Assembly: GCA_002716945.1 (NCBI GenBank)
Contig: PBCF01000003.1
Coordinates: 18,937 to 82,936 of the forward strand
Direction: 5' to 3'
Length of the DNA stretch: 64,000 nucleotides
From: Gammaproteobacteria bacterium
GTDB lineage: Bacteria > Pseudomonadota > Gammaproteobacteria > GCA-002705445 > GCA-002716945
In this document: in pieces, positions 8,883 to 18,067 of the stretch
Layout: every line of letters begins with the position of its first letter
Position numbering within the stretch: the first letter of the stretch is position 1
Made by a program: the position numbers and the translations under genes
Notes under the pieces: model-generated
Told to the model about the DNA's origin: nothing
Seen by the model: only the letters and a program-made list of their open reading frames with translations
Database searches by the model: none

Positions 8883-10922
8883 ATGATTACAATCAATTTC
8901 AGCTTTATACCAATATTATTAGGCATATCAGGGCTTATAGCCGCATTTGCATTATATAGATATATTCTTAGTTTCCCGACTGGAGAAGGTAAAATTCTCG
9001 AAATTTCAGAAGAAATACATCTAGGGGCTATGTCATTTATTAAAAAAGAATATTCAATACTGTTTTTATTTGCATTGGTTCTAATTTTTGGAATTTATTA
9101 TGGTTTAGGTTTTGATAGTACAATTGCATTCATTGTTGGGGCTTTAACATCATCGCTAGCAGGTTTTATTGGAATGTATACTTCTACTAAAGCTAATGTT
9201 AGAGCTACAAATGCCGCACATACAGAAGGAATGAACAGAAGTTTAACTGTTGCATTTTTTGGTGGATCCATAATGGGATTGACCGTTGCAGCAATGGGAT
9301 TAGTAGGTTTAGGAATATTATATTTTTTATATGGCCAAAATCCAGCTACAGCATCTGTAATTCATGGATTTGGAATGGGGGCGTCGACAGTTGCTTTGTT
9401 CTCAAGAGTAGGTGGAGGAATATTTACTAAATGTGCAGATGTAGGTGCTGATTTAGTTGGAAAAGTTGAAGCAGGAATCCCTGAAGATGATCCTAGAAAT
9501 CCTGGAGTGATTGCTGATAACGTAGGTGATAATGTTGGGGATGTTGCTGGAATGGGTTCAGATATCTTTGAATCATATTGTGGTTCAATAATTGCCTCAA
9601 TAGCTATAGCTTCGACACTGAATATAGTTTTAGTTGAACAGTTAGGTTTGAGATCTAATTTAATGTTTCTTCCTTTGGCTTTGGCTTCGATTGGAATTGT
9701 TTGTTCTTTATTAGGAATTCTTTTAGTAAAAATCTTATCAGATTCATCGTCAAGTAATGTAAATGTCAGCACTGCATTAAGAAGTGGAACATTTGCAGCT
9801 TCTATTGTCTTCATATTAGCAGCATATTTTATAATAAGTTTTCTTAATTTGAATTCTGATTTGTGGGTTGCAGTTTTAGCCGGTTCTGTTGGAGGGGTTA
9901 TTATAGGACTTACAACAGAATTTTATACAGGCGGTGAACCAGTCAGAAAAATTGCAAATCAAGGTAAAACTGGTCCTGCAACTATAATCACTACTGGATT
10001 ATCCGTAGGAATGGAATCAGTAGTGATCCCTATACTATCAATTGTAAGCATTATATTTATTTCGAATATTTTTGCTGGTTTATATGGGGTTGCAATTGCA
10101 GCAGTAGGTATGCTTGCAACGGTAGGAATAACCATGGCTATAGACGCATATGGTCCAGTTGCAGATAATGCTGGGGGTATAGCAGAAATGGCTGGGTTAG
10201 GCGAAGAAACTAGAAAAATTACGGATAGTCTAGATCAAGTAGGCAATACAACTGCAGCAATTGGTAAAGGTTTTGCAATTGGCGCAGCAGCATTAGCAGC
10301 ATTAGCTATAATTACAGCATTTATAGAAGAAGTGAATCATACCAGAATGGAACAAGGCAGAGAAGCTGTGGAACTACTTCTTACAAATACAAATGTTTTA
10401 ATAGGATTATTTTTAGGCGGAATGATTCCATATTTAGTTGGTTCTTTAACTATTAAAGCTGTAGGAGATGCAGCTTATGAGATGATTAATGAAATAAGAA
10501 GACAATTTAAAGAAATTCCGGGACTATTAGAAGGTACCGGTAAACCAGACAATAGTCGTTGCGTTGAAATTGCAACGGCAGCAGCCATTAAGAGAATGGT
10601 ATTACCTGGAGCGATTGCAGTATTCTCACCTGTCATTATTGGTTTTGGTTTTGGTGCAGAAATGCTTGGTGGTCTTTTGGGTGGCGGTTTAATAAGTTGT
10701 GTTTTATTGGCATTAACAATGTCTAATGCTGGTGGTGCGTGGGATAACGCAAAAAAATTTATTGAACAAGGTAATCTAGGCGGCAAGGGATCTGAAACCC
10801 ATAAAGCTGCTGTTGTAGGTGACACTGTTGGCGATCCGTTAAAAGATACATCTGGGCCATCAATGAATATATTGATAAATGTAATGGCTATAGTAAGTCT
10901 TGTTATAGCGCCTTTGTTATAA
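8883..10922 (+). CDS. hppA: membrane-bound proton/sodium-translocating pyrophosphatase
   Basis: A 679-aa integral membrane pyrophosphatase with about 16 helices. The PPi-binding signature [20 protein letters not shown] and the following [15 protein letters not shown] are intact, as is the C-terminal [14 protein letters not shown]. In [12 protein letters not shown] the residue that is Lys in K+-independent enzymes is Ala, which places this in the K+-dependent subfamily. Whether it pumps H+ or Na+ cannot be told here. It conserves energy from PPi hydrolysis; in thiotrophs it is often linked to PPi-dependent phosphofructokinase in the Calvin cycle (established for related organisms, not visible here). 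adk follows 22 nt later. Confidence 0.94.
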   Translation: MITINFSFIPILLGISGLIAAFALYRYILSFPTGEGKILEISEEIHLGAMSFIKKEYSILFLFALVLIFGIYYGLGFDSTIAFIVGALTSSLAGFIGMYTSTKANVRATNAAHTEGMNRSLTVAFFGGSIMGLTVAAMGLVGLGILYFLYGQNPATASVIHGFGMGASTVALFSRVGGGIFTKCADVGADLVGKVEAGIPEDDPRNPGVIADNVGDNVGDVAGMGSDIFESYCGSIIASIAIASTLNIVLVEQLGLRSNLMFLPLALASIGIVCSLLGILLVKILSDSSSSNVNVSTALRSGTFAASIVFILAAYFIISFLNLNSDLWVAVLAGSVGGVIIGLTTEFYTGGEPVRKIANQGKTGPATIITTGLSVGMESVVIPILSIVSIIFISNIFAGLYGVAIAAVGMLATVGITMAIDAYGPVADNAGGIAEMAGLGEETRKITDSLDQVGNTTAAIGKGFAIGAAALAALAIITAFIEEVNHTRMEQGREAVELLLTNTNVLIGLFLGGMIPYLVGSLTIKAVGDAAYEMINEIRRQFKEIPGLLEGTGKPDNSRCVEIATAAAIKRMVLPGAIAVFSPVIIGFGFGAEMLGGLLGGGLISCVLLALTMSNAGGAWDNAKKFIEQGNLGGKGSETHKAAVVGDTVGDPLKDTSGPSMNILINVMAIVSLVIAPLL

Positions 10923-10944
10923 ATTATTATAGGAGTAAACATTT

Positions 10945-11583
10945 GTGAACATTTTATTTCTAGGCGCACCCGGTTGCGGGAAAGGTACTCAGTCAAAAAT
11001 GCTTATTAAAGAATATGGTATTCCGCAAATTTCAACAGGTGATTTATTGCGCTCAGAAATTTCATCTAAATCTGAACTTGGAAACCAATTAAAAGATATT
11101 ATATCTCAAGGTAAATTTGTAAATGATGAAATAGTCTTAGAATTAGTCTCTAAAAAAATTAATTCACCAGAATGTAAAAAGGGGTTTATATTAGATGGTT
11201 TTCCTCGTAATTTATCTCAAGCAAAAAGCTTAGATAAGTTACTTAATACAATTAATATACAAATTAAATATGTATTCTTTATTGATGTACCATCAGAACT
11301 TCTGATTAAAAGGTGTGTAGGAAGAATTACTTGTGACACATGCGGCAGAATTGAAAATGAATATTTTTCAGATTTTAAAGAAGGTGATAAATGCGGTGAT
11401 GGTGTATTTGTTAAAAGAGCCGATGACAATGAGAAAACCGTAACAAATAGATTAAAAGTATATACAGAACAAACTGAACCAATAATTGATTACTACAAAG
11501 AAAAAAATATTCTACATACTATTATTGGTGGCGAGGGCCCCGCTACAGAATTAACAAATCAAATATTTGATATACTAAGTTGA
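10945..11583 (+). CDS. adk: adenylate kinase
   Basis: A 212-aa enzyme for AMP + ATP to 2 ADP. It starts at GTG 10945, with AGGAG at 10931-10935 as ribosome binding site. The P-loop is GAPGCGKGT, the NMP-binding part is DGFPRN, and the LID starts [15 protein letters not shown]. The LID has CDTC plus a third Cys (KCGDG), so it resembles zinc-type LIDs with Asp as a possible fourth ligand. It probably shares a transcript with hppA, and the pairing is sensible because both act on cellular phosphoanhydride balance. Confidence 0.94.
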   Translation: MNILFLGAPGCGKGTQSKMLIKEYGIPQISTGDLLRSEISSKSELGNQLKDIISQGKFVNDEIVLELVSKKINSPECKKGFILDGFPRNLSQAKSLDKLLNTINIQIKYVFFIDVPSELLIKRCVGRITCDTCGRIENEYFSDFKEGDKCGDGVFVKRADDNEKTVTNRLKVYTEQTEPIIDYYKEKNILHTIIGGEGPATELTNQIFDILS

Positions 11584-11631
11584 TTAAAACGCCTATTTAT
11601 AAAAAAACATAACCTCTCATCACAAATTAAG

Positions 11632-11640
11632 TGATATAAT
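11632..11640 (+). promoter_or_regulatory. extended -10 promoter for the lptD cluster
   Basis: TGATATAAT is a perfect extended -10 element (TGn followed by TATAAT) about 35 nt before the lptD start. No good -35 is visible, which is acceptable for extended -10 promoters. Confidence 0.45.
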
Positions 11641-11674
11641 TGTTTTCGATAATATTAGGGGTTTTCAGATTTTT

Positions 11675-14416
11675 ATGAAAAATAAATTTTTAGTATTCTT
11701 AACATTATTTTTTGTATCTAATCCTGTTTATTCAGGATGGATACCTGATGAGTGGTTTCCAGATGATTTGATACCTGATATTAGTATACCCCAACAACCT
11801 GTAATGAAAATCCTGGAAGGTGACATTGACATCCTTCCTAAGACATATAGGATACCTATAGATCAAGGATTATTGTTGGATCAAAAAAAACTTAATCAAT
11901 TACAACCCGGACTAACAAGAGAACAGGTTGAATTCCTTTTAGGCACGCCAACATTCATAGATCCTTTCCACTATGATAGATGGGATTATATATATTATTC
12001 AGTTGAAAAAAATAAAGTAAAAAAAACAAAAAGATTAATAGTTTATTTTAAAAATGAAATAGTTTATTCAATACATGATCAAAAAAAGGTGGTAAGACAA
12101 CAAGGATTGAAGTCGGATGCAGTATTTGCTGATGCTCCAGTAATTGAAAAAATTCCAGTCAAAAAAAATCTTTCAGTGCCTGAAATTGTAATAGCCAGAA
12201 GAGAAGATTACCTGTCCTATAAAAAAACAAAAGGTCTCCCTGTTTGTATTGATAACGAAATAGAGACATATGAATCAGAAAGAACTTTGGTTAACGCAGA
12301 CGAAGACACATTAGAAATAAGATCAGATAAACAGAGTCAAGATGATCAAGGTATTTATTATGCATCAGGAAAAGTACAAATAGAACGTGCAGATGATTTA
12401 ATAAAGTCTGAAGAGGCGGAGTACGATTCTGAAACAGGAATATTAACAGCAAAAGAGAATGTTACATATCTAAATAAAGATATCACAATTAAGGCTTTAC
12501 AAGGTGGTTATAATAGTCAAACGAACACAGTCAATTTTAATAAAGCAACTTATAGTTTTGTCTCTCAAGATAGACCAGGAACCGGAAAATCTAATGATAT
12601 TTTTGTGGATGAAAAAGAAGTAATTCATTTGACTCCTTCAACTTACACAACATGTAATATAAATGATCCAGATTGGGAGCTGAGTTCTTCAAAAACTGAA
12701 CTCTATAGAGATATAGATAGAGGGCATGCATATAATTTGGTTCTCAAATATAAAGACTTACCTATTCTTTATACACCTTTTCTTAGTTTTCCATTGACGG
12801 ATCAAAGACAAACAGGATTCTTGTTTCCAAGAATTGGTAATTCTAAAGAAAGTGGAGTAGTACTCTCGTCCCCATATTATTTTAATCTGGCACCTAATTA
12901 TGATTTAACTTTCATACCTACTAATTATTCTGGTAGAGGTCAAATGTATGAAATACAAACTAGACATAAATCTATATACAGTGATACTGAGATACAATTA
13001 GCTACACTTAAAGATGATGATATTAAAAGAGATGACAGGCATGCCTTTTTTATAAAAGACAATAGAGTTTTTTTAAATACTATGAAGTTAGAAAATAATT
13101 CATGGGATGGAACTAGAATAACTTCTAAAATTGATGTAGGTGGTGTATCTGATAAAAAATATTTTGATGATTTTAGTAGTTCTGTGGCCGGCATAGGGAG
13201 ATCTCACATTTTAAGAGAAATGAGACTAGCAAGAACAGATAGAGGAAAATTTGGTGAATTAAATATGGAGTTACTCACCCAATCTTACCAAGTTGCAAAG
13301 GAAGGGCTAAATGAACAATATAAAACTTTACCTAAATTTACTGTCAACTATCAATCGTTGAAAAAAAATTATGATTTTGGATATAACTTTGAAGGTGAAT
13401 ATGCAACATTTGATCACACTCTTCCAACAGAATCTGAAGGATCTAGATATACTATATATCCATCAGTTGAATATTTAATTAATGAACCAGGTTGGATGAT
13501 CAAACCTAAAGTGGGATTTAAATATACAAAATATGAATTATCTAATGCTGAGCCTGAGGCAAGAACAAGAAGTACAGCTATCGCAAGTTTATACGGAAAA
13601 ATGGTTTTAGAAAAAAGGATTAAGAATAATATACTACAAACTCTTGAGCCTCAATTATATCTTCTTTACATACCAGTAGGGCAACAAGATGATATCCCGT
13701 TATTTGATACAGGTTTGAATGATTTTAAATATACATTATTTAGTGAGAATAAATTTTATGGCGAAGATAGACTAAATGATGCTAAACAAATAACTTTAGC
13801 TCTGACATCTAGAATGATAAATGCATCAACTGGGGTAGAAATGATTAATGGAACTATTGGCCAAATCTTCTATTTCGACGATCGCGATGTTCATTTGACG
13901 GCAGATACTAAAGAACATTCTGACTCCTCAAATATTCTTGGTATCGTCAACGCTAGATTATCTGATAATTGGAGATTATCGGCTGAATCGATATTCAATC
14001 CTCATGCTGGATATGGTGAAAAAAATGCTGTCCGAGTTATGTATAAAGATAAAAGCCTTGGAGCTCAACGTATATTCAATGCTAGCTACAGATTCAATAG
14101 AGGATCTCAAGAAGAAATTGATTTATCTGGAGTAGTTCCTATAAATAATAGACTATCTTTTATAGGTAAATATAATTACTCATTCAATAATGAGAGAAGT
14201 AATACAGAAGATTTATTAGAATCTATGATGGGATTTGAATATGAAAGTTGTTGTTATGGTTTTAAATTCGTAGTGAGAGATTACTGGGATGGAAATAAAT
14301 CTGCCAACGCCATATATTTTGAATTCTTACCTAAGGGTTTAGCTACTTCTAATAATCAGACCTCACAATTATTGAAGAGAGGGATACTTGGATACCAAGA
14401 TGTGTATGATTACTAG
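11675..14416 (+). CDS. lptD: LPS-assembly protein LptD with N-terminal BamE-like domain
   Basis: A 913-aa continuous reading frame. Residues 1-20 are a signal peptide (VYS|G) with no lipobox. Residues about 65-135 look like a BamE/SmpA/OmlA domain (LNQLQPGLTREQVEFLLGTP and FHYDRWDYIYY). From about residue 205 it is LptD: the OstA-like periplasmic domain (YYASGKVQIERADDLI, YDSETGILTA) and then the beta barrel. The four cysteines of the LptD disulfide system are present as C191, C327 and the pair C859-C860 (ESCCYGF). LptD inserts LPS in the outer membrane with LptE. A normal LptD is about 780 aa, so the extra length equals the BamE-like part. It is first in the lptD-surA-pdxA-rsmA cluster. Confidence 0.9.
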   Translation: MKNKFLVFLTLFFVSNPVYSGWIPDEWFPDDLIPDISIPQQPVMKILEGDIDILPKTYRIPIDQGLLLDQKKLNQLQPGLTREQVEFLLGTPTFIDPFHYDRWDYIYYSVEKNKVKKTKRLIVYFKNEIVYSIHDQKKVVRQQGLKSDAVFADAPVIEKIPVKKNLSVPEIVIARREDYLSYKKTKGLPVCIDNEIETYESERTLVNADEDTLEIRSDKQSQDDQGIYYASGKVQIERADDLIKSEEAEYDSETGILTAKENVTYLNKDITIKALQGGYNSQTNTVNFNKATYSFVSQDRPGTGKSNDIFVDEKEVIHLTPSTYTTCNINDPDWELSSSKTELYRDIDRGHAYNLVLKYKDLPILYTPFLSFPLTDQRQTGFLFPRIGNSKESGVVLSSPYYFNLAPNYDLTFIPTNYSGRGQMYEIQTRHKSIYSDTEIQLATLKDDDIKRDDRHAFFIKDNRVFLNTMKLENNSWDGTRITSKIDVGGVSDKKYFDDFSSSVAGIGRSHILREMRLARTDRGKFGELNMELLTQSYQVAKEGLNEQYKTLPKFTVNYQSLKKNYDFGYNFEGEYATFDHTLPTESEGSRYTIYPSVEYLINEPGWMIKPKVGFKYTKYELSNAEPEARTRSTAIASLYGKMVLEKRIKNNILQTLEPQLYLLYIPVGQQDDIPLFDTGLNDFKYTLFSENKFYGEDRLNDAKQITLALTSRMINASTGVEMINGTIGQIFYFDDRDVHLTADTKEHSDSSNILGIVNARLSDNWRLSAESIFNPHAGYGEKNAVRVMYKDKSLGAQRIFNASYRFNRGSQEEIDLSGVVPINNRLSFIGKYNYSFNNERSNTEDLLESMMGFEYESCCYGFKFVVRDYWDGNKSANAIYFEFLPKGLATSNNQTSQLLKRGILGYQDVYDY

Positions 14417-15686
14417 AAAGTTTTATTTATATGTCAGCTTTGCGTCATTAATACTAATAAATATTTGTAGTATTAATGTTTCATATTCAGCAGAAATTAA
14501 AGATAGAGTGGTTGCGATTGTAAATGATGGCGTCATTCTAGAATCAGAATTAATTGAAGAAATCAAAAATATCTCTAAAGGACCTAAAATTAATGAGTAC
14601 TCTAATTTAAATGATGAACAACTAATAAAAAAAGTTTTAGATAAACTTATTTTGAATAATTTACTCATTCAAGCAACAAAAAGATTTGGTATTAATGTTT
14701 CAGATATCGTTCTAGAAAGAGGTCTAAGACAGATTGCGCAAAACGAAAATGTCCCTTTACCTAAATTAAGAGAAGTTATCACTTCTAAAGGGCTCGAATA
14801 TTCTAAATATATTGAAATAGTCAGAAATAAAATGGCAGTGGATGAATTATTTAGAACACAATTTTACTCAAGAGTATATGTAACTACAGGCGAAATTGAT
14901 AATTATATCAAAAATCAAATGTCTGATTATGATAAACAGATTAAATATGATTTGACTGAATTAGTTATTATAGATGAAGACAAAAAATTAAGTCAAAAAG
15001 TTATTGATAATATTTATTTAGAACTAGAAACATTAAATTTCATTGAAATAAAAAAAACTAATACAAATTTAAATATTGAAATAAATGAATTAGGTCAAAA
15101 TACAGTTGATATATTACCTGATGTTTTTGTAAAAGCTCTGAAAAAAATTTCCAAAGGCAAATTAAGTGAAATCATATCAAGTCCAAGAGGTTACCATATC
15201 CTTAGACTAAATAATATTTCTAATGATTCACAAGTTTTTGTTACCGAATATAAAGTTAGACATATACTTATGGTAACTGATGTTATGACATCAGAAGAGG
15301 TTATAAAAAATCAACTGCTGAAAATAAAAAATGAGTCTGAAAATATAGATGATTTTATTTTAAAAGCTAAACAATTTTCTTCTGATAAAGCTTCTGGTTT
15401 TAAAGGAGGTGATATTGGTTGGGTTCGCAAAGAATCCGTAGTTCCAGAATTCTCAAAAGTTATGATTAAAACTCCAATAGATACGATTAGTGATCCGTTT
15501 AAGACTCAGTATGGTTGGCATATTCTGTTTACAGAAAATATCAGAACTATTGATGATACAGATGCACGTCTAAGAAAAAAAGCTGAACTTGAAGTTAAAA
15601 GAATTAAAGCTGATAGACAAAAAAATGAATGGATTGCAAAATTAAAAGATCAAGCATATATAGAAATCAAGGACATACAGTATTGA
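14388..15686 (+). CDS. surA: periplasmic chaperone / peptidyl-prolyl isomerase SurA
   Basis: About 430 aa. The start is uncertain: the track uses TTG 14388, but in-frame ATGs at 14400 and 14406 begin the signal peptide (MITRKFYLYVSFASLILINIC...VSYSA). AGAGAGGG at 14376-14383 fits the TTG best. All choices overlap the 3' end of lptD, so translation is probably coupled. The N-terminal SurA domain (DRVVAIVNDGVILESEL) and one clear parvulin domain (VRHILMV...GGDIGWVRKESVVPEF...YGWHILF) are visible; the first parvulin repeat is divergent. It escorts outer-membrane proteins such as LptD to the BAM complex. Confidence 0.92.
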   Translation: MDTKMCMITRKFYLYVSFASLILINICSINVSYSAEIKDRVVAIVNDGVILESELIEEIKNISKGPKINEYSNLNDEQLIKKVLDKLILNNLLIQATKRFGINVSDIVLERGLRQIAQNENVPLPKLREVITSKGLEYSKYIEIVRNKMAVDELFRTQFYSRVYVTTGEIDNYIKNQMSDYDKQIKYDLTELVIIDEDKKLSQKVIDNIYLELETLNFIEIKKTNTNLNIEINELGQNTVDILPDVFVKALKKISKGKLSEIISSPRGYHILRLNNISNDSQVFVTEYKVRHILMVTDVMTSEEVIKNQLLKIKNESENIDDFILKAKQFSSDKASGFKGGDIGWVRKESVVPEFSKVMIKTPIDTISDPFKTQYGWHILFTENIRTIDDTDARLRKKAELEVKRIKADRQKNEWIAKLKDQAYIEIKDIQY

Positions 15687-16657
15687 ACAAAATTGCAATA
15701 ACTCTAGGGGAGCCTGCTGGTATTGGTCCAGATTTAGGTGTTTTATTGTCCCAAAAAACTTTAAAAAAGAATCACATCATTGTAACTGATCCTAGATTAT
15801 TAATCGCTAGTGCAAAAAAATTAAAAAAAAAGATTAATATTAATATTCTGAAAGATATTAATGATAAAACAATATCTGGGAATAATATTTTAAATATATT
15901 ACCAGTCAAATTAAATACAAAAAATATACCTGGCACTATGAATCCTAAAAATTCTGAATTTGTTATAAATACAATTAAAAAGGCAGCAACATTATGTATG
16001 AATAATCAGGTAAAAGCGATGGTAACAGGGCCAATAAGCAAATCTGTTTTAAATGATGGTGGATATAAAATTTCTGGACATACAGAGTTTTTGGCAAATT
16101 TATGCAATTCTAAATCAGTTATGTTATTGATGAACAAAAAAATTAAAATTGCTTTACATACTATTCATATACCGTTGAAAGAAGTACATAAACAAATAAA
16201 AAAAAATAAAATAATTCACACAGTTACAATTGTTAATAATGACATCATAAAAAAATTTGGCATAAAAAAACCTAAAATCTTAATAACAGGATTAAATCCT
16301 CATGCGGGTGAAAATGGATTATTAGGTAAAGAGGAATTAAATGAACTAATTCCAGCAGTACGTGAACTTAGAAAAAGAAATATTTTAATTGATGGTCCGT
16401 GTCCTGCTGATACGGCATTCATTAGAAAAAATATAGATTTTTATGATGTCTTTATTACTATGTTTCATGATCAAGGGCTTCCTGTCATAAAATTTGATAA
16501 TTTTAAAAAAACTGTAAATATTACATTAGGATTACCAATAAATAGAATTTCAGTAGATCATGGAACTGCTTTAGAATTAGTAGGTACAGGAAATATTGAT
16601 ATATCTAGTTTTAGAGAAGCATTAAGAATTGCAAAGTCATTAAATGATTCAACTTAA
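15683..16657 (+). CDS. pdxA: 4-hydroxythreonine-4-phosphate dehydrogenase
   Basis: The track ORF starts at 15629, but the TTG at 15683 is preferred: it overlaps the surA stop (TTGA), has AAGGACA 7 nt upstream, and gives a 324-aa protein beginning LNKIAITLGEPAGIGPD, as PdxA does. Metal-binding histidines are seen in SGHTEFLANL, NPHAGENG and MFHDQGLP. The enzyme oxidises and decarboxylates 4-phosphohydroxythreonine in the DXP-dependent pyridoxal phosphate route. It overlaps rsmA by 14 nt, so this four-gene cluster is tightly packed. Confidence 0.93.
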   Translation: MNKIAITLGEPAGIGPDLGVLLSQKTLKKNHIIVTDPRLLIASAKKLKKKININILKDINDKTISGNNILNILPVKLNTKNIPGTMNPKNSEFVINTIKKAATLCMNNQVKAMVTGPISKSVLNDGGYKISGHTEFLANLCNSKSVMLLMNKKIKIALHTIHIPLKEVHKQIKKNKIIHTVTIVNNDIIKKFGIKKPKILITGLNPHAGENGLLGKEELNELIPAVRELRKRNILIDGPCPADTAFIRKNIDFYDVFITMFHDQGLPVIKFDNFKKTVNITLGLPINRISVDHGTALELVGTGNIDISSFREALRIAKSLNDST

Positions 16658-17405
16658 AAAAAGACTGGGACAACATTTTTTACATGATAAAAATATTATT
16701 AATAAAATATTAAAGCATGTAAAACCAGAAAAAAATCAACATTTTCTGGAAATTGGTCCAGGTAATGGAATTCTATCTAAACCTCTATACAATAAAATCA
16801 AATCATTAATTCTAATAGAAAAAGACAAAAAATTAATACCAATCTTAGATCAAGTGTTCTACAACCAAAAAAATATAAATATATATAACAAGGATATATT
16901 GAAATATAATTTTGAAAATATTAGTAAGAAAATTAGAATTATAGGCAATCTTCCATACAATATTTCTACTGAGATTTTATTCAAAATATTGAATATCTCT
17001 GAAAAAATTATTGACGTACATTTTATGTTACAAAAAGAAGTAGTTGATAGAATAATCGCAAAACCTAACAGTAAAATATATGGGAGGTTATCCGTGATGT
17101 GTCAAGTTTATTTTAATATAGAAAAATTATTCGAAATCTCTCCAAATGTTTTTTATCCTAAACCCAAAGTTCAGTCAGCATATATCAAGATGATTCCCTA
17201 TCAAACTAGATTTCATAATAATAAACATGAAAAAATGTTTTATGATATTGTAAAAACAACGTTCGAATCTAGAAGAAAAATGATAAAATCTACACTAAAA
17301 GACAAAATGGATTTAAAAATTTTAGAAAAATTAAATATCAACCCAAATCAAAGGCCTGAAAAGATATCTGTAGATGATTTTTTAAATATTTCAAAAGCAT
17401 TATGA
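16644..17405 (+). CDS. rsmA: 16S rRNA dimethyladenosine transferase
   Basis: A 253-aa SAM-dependent methyltransferase. The N terminus KKRLGQHFLHD is diagnostic of KsgA/RsmA. The SAM-binding loop is EIGPGNGILS and the adenine-N6 methylation motif is NLPYNIS. It dimethylates two adjacent adenines near the 3' end of 16S rRNA late in 30S assembly. The gene order lptD-surA-pdxA-rsmA is the classical one. apaG and apaH, which follow in E. coli, are absent here. Confidence 0.94.
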   Translation: MIQLKKRLGQHFLHDKNIINKILKHVKPEKNQHFLEIGPGNGILSKPLYNKIKSLILIEKDKKLIPILDQVFYNQKNINIYNKDILKYNFENISKKIRIIGNLPYNISTEILFKILNISEKIIDVHFMLQKEVVDRIIAKPNSKIYGRLSVMCQVYFNIEKLFEISPNVFYPKPKVQSAYIKMIPYQTRFHNNKHEKMFYDIVKTTFESRRKMIKSTLKDKMDLKILEKLNINPNQRPEKISVDDFLNISKAL

Positions 17406-18067
17406 AGAGTTTTGTTTGTATATTTCTATTTTTATATTCCATATATAATTATTTTAATTTTTTCTCTTGGTATTTAGGCCCAAATCAAAAAATTATTGAA
17501 GAAGCATTGCACTTGTCTTTATTGGCAAGTATACCTCTTTTCATAATGATTATTATCACGCATATTTATTTTTATCCTAAAAATGTGGATGATCATGCGC
17601 AGGTGATTTCTTTTCCACCTATAATAATGTTGTTTTCAGTAAATTTAGCTTTCTTTGTAGGTTCCCTGAATAGATATTATTTCCAAATTTATGATCTTCC
17701 AGAATTTCTTGATATATTAAGAGATCCAGTTATAGGCGTAATTTTAATTATATTAGCTTTCTTAATCATTATATCGGCCATAAAAGAATTCAAAAACATC
17801 AACGAAGATCCGATGCCCACAACATCATCTCAAAATCTAATACGAAATAAAATTTATAAATGGACAAGAAATCCAATGTATCTTGGGATTCTAATATTTC
17901 AAGTTGGACTGGGTATGTCTTTAAGCTATATCCATATAACATTGTTTAGTTTATTTACATTTATCATTTTTCACTATCTTGTAGTGAAAAGAGAGGAGAT
18001 TTATTTAGAAAAGCAGTTCAAAGAGAAATATTTATTGTATAAAAAAGAAGTACGAAGATGGTTATGA
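17402..18067 (+). CDS. isoprenylcysteine/phospholipid methyltransferase-like membrane protein
   Basis: A 221-aa protein with about five membrane helices. The C-terminal half has the PEMT/ICMT signature: KIYKWTRNPMYLGILIFQVGLG, then VKREEIYLEKQFKEKYLLYKKEVRRWL. Bacterial members are integral membrane SAM-dependent methyltransferases whose substrates are mostly unknown. It overlaps rsmA by 4 nt (ATGA), so it is likely cotranscribed. Its 3' end overlaps the convergent clpB by 6 nt. Confidence 0.75.
   Translation: MKSFVCIFLFLYSIYNYFNFFSWYLGPNQKIIEEALHLSLLASIPLFIMIIITHIYFYPKNVDDHAQVISFPPIIMLFSVNLAFFVGSLNRYYFQIYDLPEFLDILRDPVIGVILIILAFLIIISAIKEFKNINEDPMPTTSSQNLIRNKIYKWTRNPMYLGILIFQVGLGMSLSYIHITLFSLFTFIIFHYLVVKREEIYLEKQFKEKYLLYKKEVRRWL

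Noticed and set aside
9362-9814. Minus-strand ORF of 150 codons
   Set aside because: Lies within hppA, whose motifs are unmistakable; a shadow ORF.
10475-10996. Minus-strand ORF of 173 codons over the end of hppA and start of adk
   Set aside because: Both plus-strand genes are strongly supported there.
14388-14416. Possible frameshift between lptD and surA
   Set aside because: Overlap of 11-29 nt with a proper signal peptide after it is normal coupling; both proteins are complete.
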